The notes under the pieces: generated by a model
Databases searched by the model: none
Seen by the model: only the letters and a program-made list of their open reading frames with translations
Told to the model about the DNA's origin: nothing
In this document: positions 62,101 to 64,000 of the stretch, piece by piece
Layout of the letters: every line of letters begins with the position of its first letter
How positions within the stretch are numbered: position 1 is the stretch's first letter
NCBI RefSeq assembly: GCF_016861655.1
Contig: NZ_BOLN01000003.1
Span: 280,272-344,271, forward strand
Direction: 5' to 3'
From: Levilactobacillus lanxiensis
GTDB taxonomy: Bacteria; Bacillota; Bacilli; Lactobacillales; Lactobacillaceae
DNA: 64,000 bases
Translations under genes and position numbers: made by a program

Positions 62101-64000
62101 AGGATGATTTTGAAATTATTGATAATACTACTGGAAAGGCTGTTTTGAGTAATCAGCTACAAGCTGGTGGTGACTACACGATTCAATACACCACTGATGC
62201 ACAGAACACCTTGAAGGAAGATACGAATTATACTTTTGGCAATTTTGGAACGGCTAAGTTAACCGTGAACCCAGCGGCTGGAAACGTGGCTGTAACGGGG
62301 ACCAGTGTGACTTATGGTGATTCATTACCAAGTTTGTCAGTCTCAGTCAATGGGGCAGATACTAGTGTACTTAGTGCGGACAATTTCGAGATTGTTGACA
62401 CAATGACAAATTCAGTATTACCAGCTGATAAATTGCAACCTAATCAATTACAAGCTGACAATAACGGTAGATACAAAGTACAATTAACCAAAGCTGCTCA
62501 GGATACTTTGAGCGCAGCCAATGGCAACTTCAAGCTTACTTTTGGGACAGGTGCATTGACCGTGAACAAGCGGCCAATTACGGTGAACATTAATGATGTC
62601 ACTACTGATTACGATGGCTCGGCACATGGTGCGAATGGCTTTAGCATTGCAAAGGGTGATAAGTTAGTCGATGGCGATACGAGTGATGCGCTCAGTGTTA
62701 CACTAAACCCAATCTCTGAGACTGAAATTAAGACGTACACAATTACTGGAAAGTCTGATTCAGCAAACTATGCCGTTACCGTTAACAATGGGACATTGAA
62801 GATTTTGGGCCAGACTGATGATGGTAAGGGTAATAAGACAACCACTGAAAAAGATGCAGCTGGTAACGTGGTGCGGATTGATAAGCAGTGGGCTGATGGC
62901 AGCGAAACAATTTACAAGTATGATCCAGATACTGGCGATAGATCTGTGAGTGAACAAAAAGATAAGGTGCAGGTTGGTACATCACAACCGCTTACCAGTG
63001 ATGCTAAGGTAACTTTGTCTGATGGTGACACTGAAAACACGAGTACTGTTGTTGCCCTTGACCCTAAAACTAATCAGCCGACGTTTGAACATGATACGAC
63101 GACGCCTACCGACAACAATACGACTACGACAACAGATACCAATGGGAATGTTGTTAAAGTCGTTAAGACGTGGCCAAACGATAATAGTACGACGACGTAC
63201 ACGTATGATCCATCAACTGGTGCCCAGTCGGTCAAGGAAGAAAAAGACGGGGAAGTTCCTGTCACGCAGGACTTCACCAAGGGTGCAACGCAGACAACGG
63301 TAAAACAAGGTAAAACTGATACAACCGTTACTGCACAACCAGGGTTAGCACCAACGTTTGCACACGACACAACGACGGCGGATCCCAACGACAGCACTGT
63401 GACTACAACGACAGATGCCGATGGGAAAGTTATCAAGGTCGTAAAGACGTGGCCAAATGATGATAGTACGACGACGTACACGTATGACCCTTCAACCGGT
63501 GACCAGTCGGTCAAGGAAGAAAAAGACGGGGAAGTTCCTGTCACGCAGGACTTCACCGAAGGTGCAACGCAGACAACGGTAAAACAAGGTAAAACTGATA
63601 CAACCGTTACTGCACAACCAGGGTTAGCACCAACGTTTGCACACGACACAACGACGGCGGATCCCAACGACAGTACTGTGACTACAACGACAGATGCCGA
63701 TGGGAAAGTTATCAAGGTCGTTAAGACGTGGCCAAACGATGATAGTACGACGACGTACACGTATGACCCTTCAACCGGTGACCAGTCGGTCAAGGAAGAA
63801 AAAGACGGGGAAGTTCCTGTCACGCAGGACTTCACCGAAGGTGCAACGCAGACAACGGTAAAACAAGGTAAAACTGATACAACCGTTACTGCACAACCAG
63901 GGTTAGCACCAACGTTTGCACACGACACAACGACGGCGGATCCCAACGACAGTACTGTGACTACAACGACAGATGCCGATGGGAAAGTTATCAAGGTCGT
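59115..64000 (+). CDS. Giant surface adhesin, N-terminal part (runs off the window)
   Basis: At least 1628 aa from TTG 59115 after AAGGAGAGG. Signal with ILYKGHTGWKIKTRLFGTLL, a variant of the KxYKxGKxW accessory-Sec type, cleavage near VHAAT. Residues about 95-160 are Gln/Gly/Ser/Asp repeats; about 195-455 form an L-type lectin-like domain (GDGIGIIFAPGDP, then LGNLHNAFGFVYDNYHN). Helical and MBG-like domains follow (VVYGADPTITGSL; VTYGDSLPSLSVSV; RPITVNINDVTTDYDGSAHG). From about residue 1335, 93-residue repeats begin and continue past the end. Likely a glycosylated or wall-anchored adhesin; the anchor is not in view. Confidence 0.85.
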   Translation, partial: MRQKAANQNAKKNFILYKGHTGWKIKTRLFGTLLVGFSALAIAESTGVVDVHAATGDDTPVVDASSVSTPTVTGSATLKTGSTSDSSKLGTTSVQDASDQGTSGQDASGQGTSGQDASSRSTSGQSTSGQDTSGQGTSGQDASGQGASNQDVPAQDAPTAVKAAVAESASVTPDNNAAQQYPVLTPGQQVDVSKVNGTDGTVSLTADQIKDHFVGTLVNNDTNDKTSGQGKIDNTHNITIGDDGSVALTSTDPHDVYNTFGDLKSDQVTGHQVAHVSFDHDIDFSHDFSMTGALGIGNKTGADAGDGIGIIFAPGDPAYAATGGAGQMLGLGNLHNAFGFVYDNYHNGADEDGDAADPGTADYFGWRTTDSKYGLLQADTDVRAASTMDLSNRANDPFYKFAITYDAASKVLTVTLADKYVFTRTISDTTSGYSISIAASTGYQTNNYAARIDSFDYTPKTTQVDVSFTTPTTTPLATETASTATPAHVTANVGDTVLVFSSEAAAQRAIAADPKINPNLVTVIPSDADNNVYVVDGSQASTKYISGDSTASDGAYYSYVVTGDATQSMSVPVSLTYKATITPIDKATGKAIQGIAPIEVNAVAGKSTVVDIPGFTPATVTIPTPEDGQPVNYDLIIDMSKTVAEGTTTTGDVNPIEHYYTATGETIDGTPVVTANVTVGTNQSVTDALNAQQPIGSDGKVITDGSTPAYTWSTVPNAAATDSTDSSAAQDSKSILVPTQSTLDYWIQKATDNQTAADKEKAAAQDIYDTFVASPDITADQKTAAKSLLDSVNAVYENLSKTNADAKASLEDAKNSTDPETIVTDSQAGYAGISGMDTSLSEFKNDVDNMSTTNSATQASMVTFSSWSQVYGTTLENPKADFGTGFGATVTADQLAGLFANPDNFYYVAALDSDTSVTPKDVGAYYFKLTEKGRSYIKSLTPDNPNAGLYVSGIVTITPADATPTIQDTSVVYGADPTITGSLGSDLANTDHSLTQDDFEIIDNTTGKAVLSNQLQAGGDYTIQYTTDAQNTLKEDTNYTFGNFGTAKLTVNPAAGNVAVTGTSVTYGDSLPSLSVSVNGADTSVLSADNFEIVDTMTNSVLPADKLQPNQLQADNNGRYKVQLTKAAQDTLSAANGNFKLTFGTGALTVNKRPITVNINDVTTDYDGSAHGANGFSIAKGDKLVDGDTSDALSVTLNPISETEIKTYTITGKSDSANYAVTVNNGTLKILGQTDDGKGNKTTTEKDAAGNVVRIDKQWADGSETIYKYDPDTGDRSVSEQKDKVQVGTSQPLTSDAKVTLSDGDTENTSTVVALDPKTNQPTFEHDTTTPTDNNTTTTTDTNGNVVKVVKTWPNDNSTTTYTYDPSTGAQSVKEEKDGEVPVTQDFTKGATQTTVKQGKTDTTVTAQPGLAPTFAHDTTTADPNDSTVTTTTDADGKVIKVVKTWPNDDSTTTYTYDPSTGDQSVKEEKDGEVPVTQDFTEGATQTTVKQGKTDTTVTAQPGLAPTFAHDTTTADPNDSTVTTTTDADGKVIKVVKTWPNDDSTTTYTYDPSTGDQSVKEEKDGEVPVTQDFTEGATQTTVKQGKTDTTVTAQPGLAPTFAHDTTTADPNDSTVTTTTDADGKVIKV
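59395..59575 (+). repeat. Short degenerate 15/30-bp repeats in the adhesin N-terminus
   Basis: Variants of gcttcaggccaaggcacctc, encoding alternating GTSGQ and DASGQ blocks. Confidence 0.75.
63121..64000 (+). repeat. 279-bp repeats of the adhesin
   Basis: Period of exactly 279 nt (93 codons), seen from the matching points 63142, 63421, 63700 and 63979. The second and third units are almost identical; the first is more diverged. Key residues: KVVKTWPNDDSTTTYTYDPS and QSVKEEKDGEVPVTQDF. Confidence 0.9.

Noticed and set aside
62760..63994. Minus-strand frames, including one of 306 codons, across the adhesin repeats
   Set aside because: Shadows of the 279-bp repeats; no ribosome binding site or signal, and the plus-strand frame is continuous from 59115.

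Overview
The window reads as chromosome of a moderately GC-rich lactic acid bacterium of the Lactobacillaceae; Levilactobacillus is my best guess, not proven. Reasons: strong AGGAGG-type ribosome binding sites with frequent TTG and GTG starts, the rsmG-noc-soj-spo0J block followed by DUF951 and YchF, a short IMP dehydrogenase without CBS domains, a KxYKxGKxW-like signal on a giant adhesin, and many small secreted lysine-rich proteins.

Layout. 0.1-1.05 kb: a structured repeat, then a promoter- and terminator-bounded stretch of about 580 nt that looks like a large non-coding RNA. 1.4-6.4 kb: nucleoside salvage (a degenerate phosphopentomutase-like protein, a NupC transporter, a purine permease and a nucleoside hydrolase); the two transporter genes carry related structured leaders. 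6.5-14.2 kb: a tiny membrane protein, a phosphoesterase with altered catalytic motifs, the chromosome-segregation block (rsmG, noc, soj, spo0J), DUF951, ychF and a DUF1129 protein. 15.5-23.8 kb: three small secreted proteins interleaved with two paralogous GT-C-type membrane glycosyltransferases and a YfhO/PTPS-related membrane protein. 24-36 kb: guaB, an orphan RHH antitoxin-like protein, a two-component system, D,D-carboxypeptidase, YhgE/Pip, GNAT, AzlCD. 36-41 kb (minus strand): four paralogous secreted proteins with one Ig-like domain each and a shared promoter box. 41.9-50.7 kb: cfa, a solo TnpB element, a Ser-rich anchored protein, a ROK regulator, an AI-2E family exporter and gpmA. 50.8-55.9 kb: an AT-richer accessory region built from repeated copies of a gpmA-tail/ORF-A/DUF3781-like cassette, with an HNH protein, an HTH-GNAT-like protein and a secreted SLAP-like protein between copies. 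56-64 kb: an LRR/MucBP protein with a sorting signal and the N-terminal part of a giant repeat adhesin that runs off the window.

The most striking feature is a family of about 20 intergenic repeats (180-280 bp) between 0.1 and 48.7 kb. All share one multibranched fold: a long closing stem, a second stem, then three hairpins. The first hairpin differs in sequence from copy to copy but stays self-complementary. Copies downstream of genes all have one orientation and copies upstream of genes the other, so intergenic regions often hold inverted pairs; several sit between a stop codon and its terminator. I do not recognise the family.

Other candidates for new biology are the 580-nt RNA, the related purine-gene leaders, the GT-C/secreted-protein cluster and the repeated cassette locus at 50.5-55.9 kb. 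All family assignments are from reading the sequence; no search was run.
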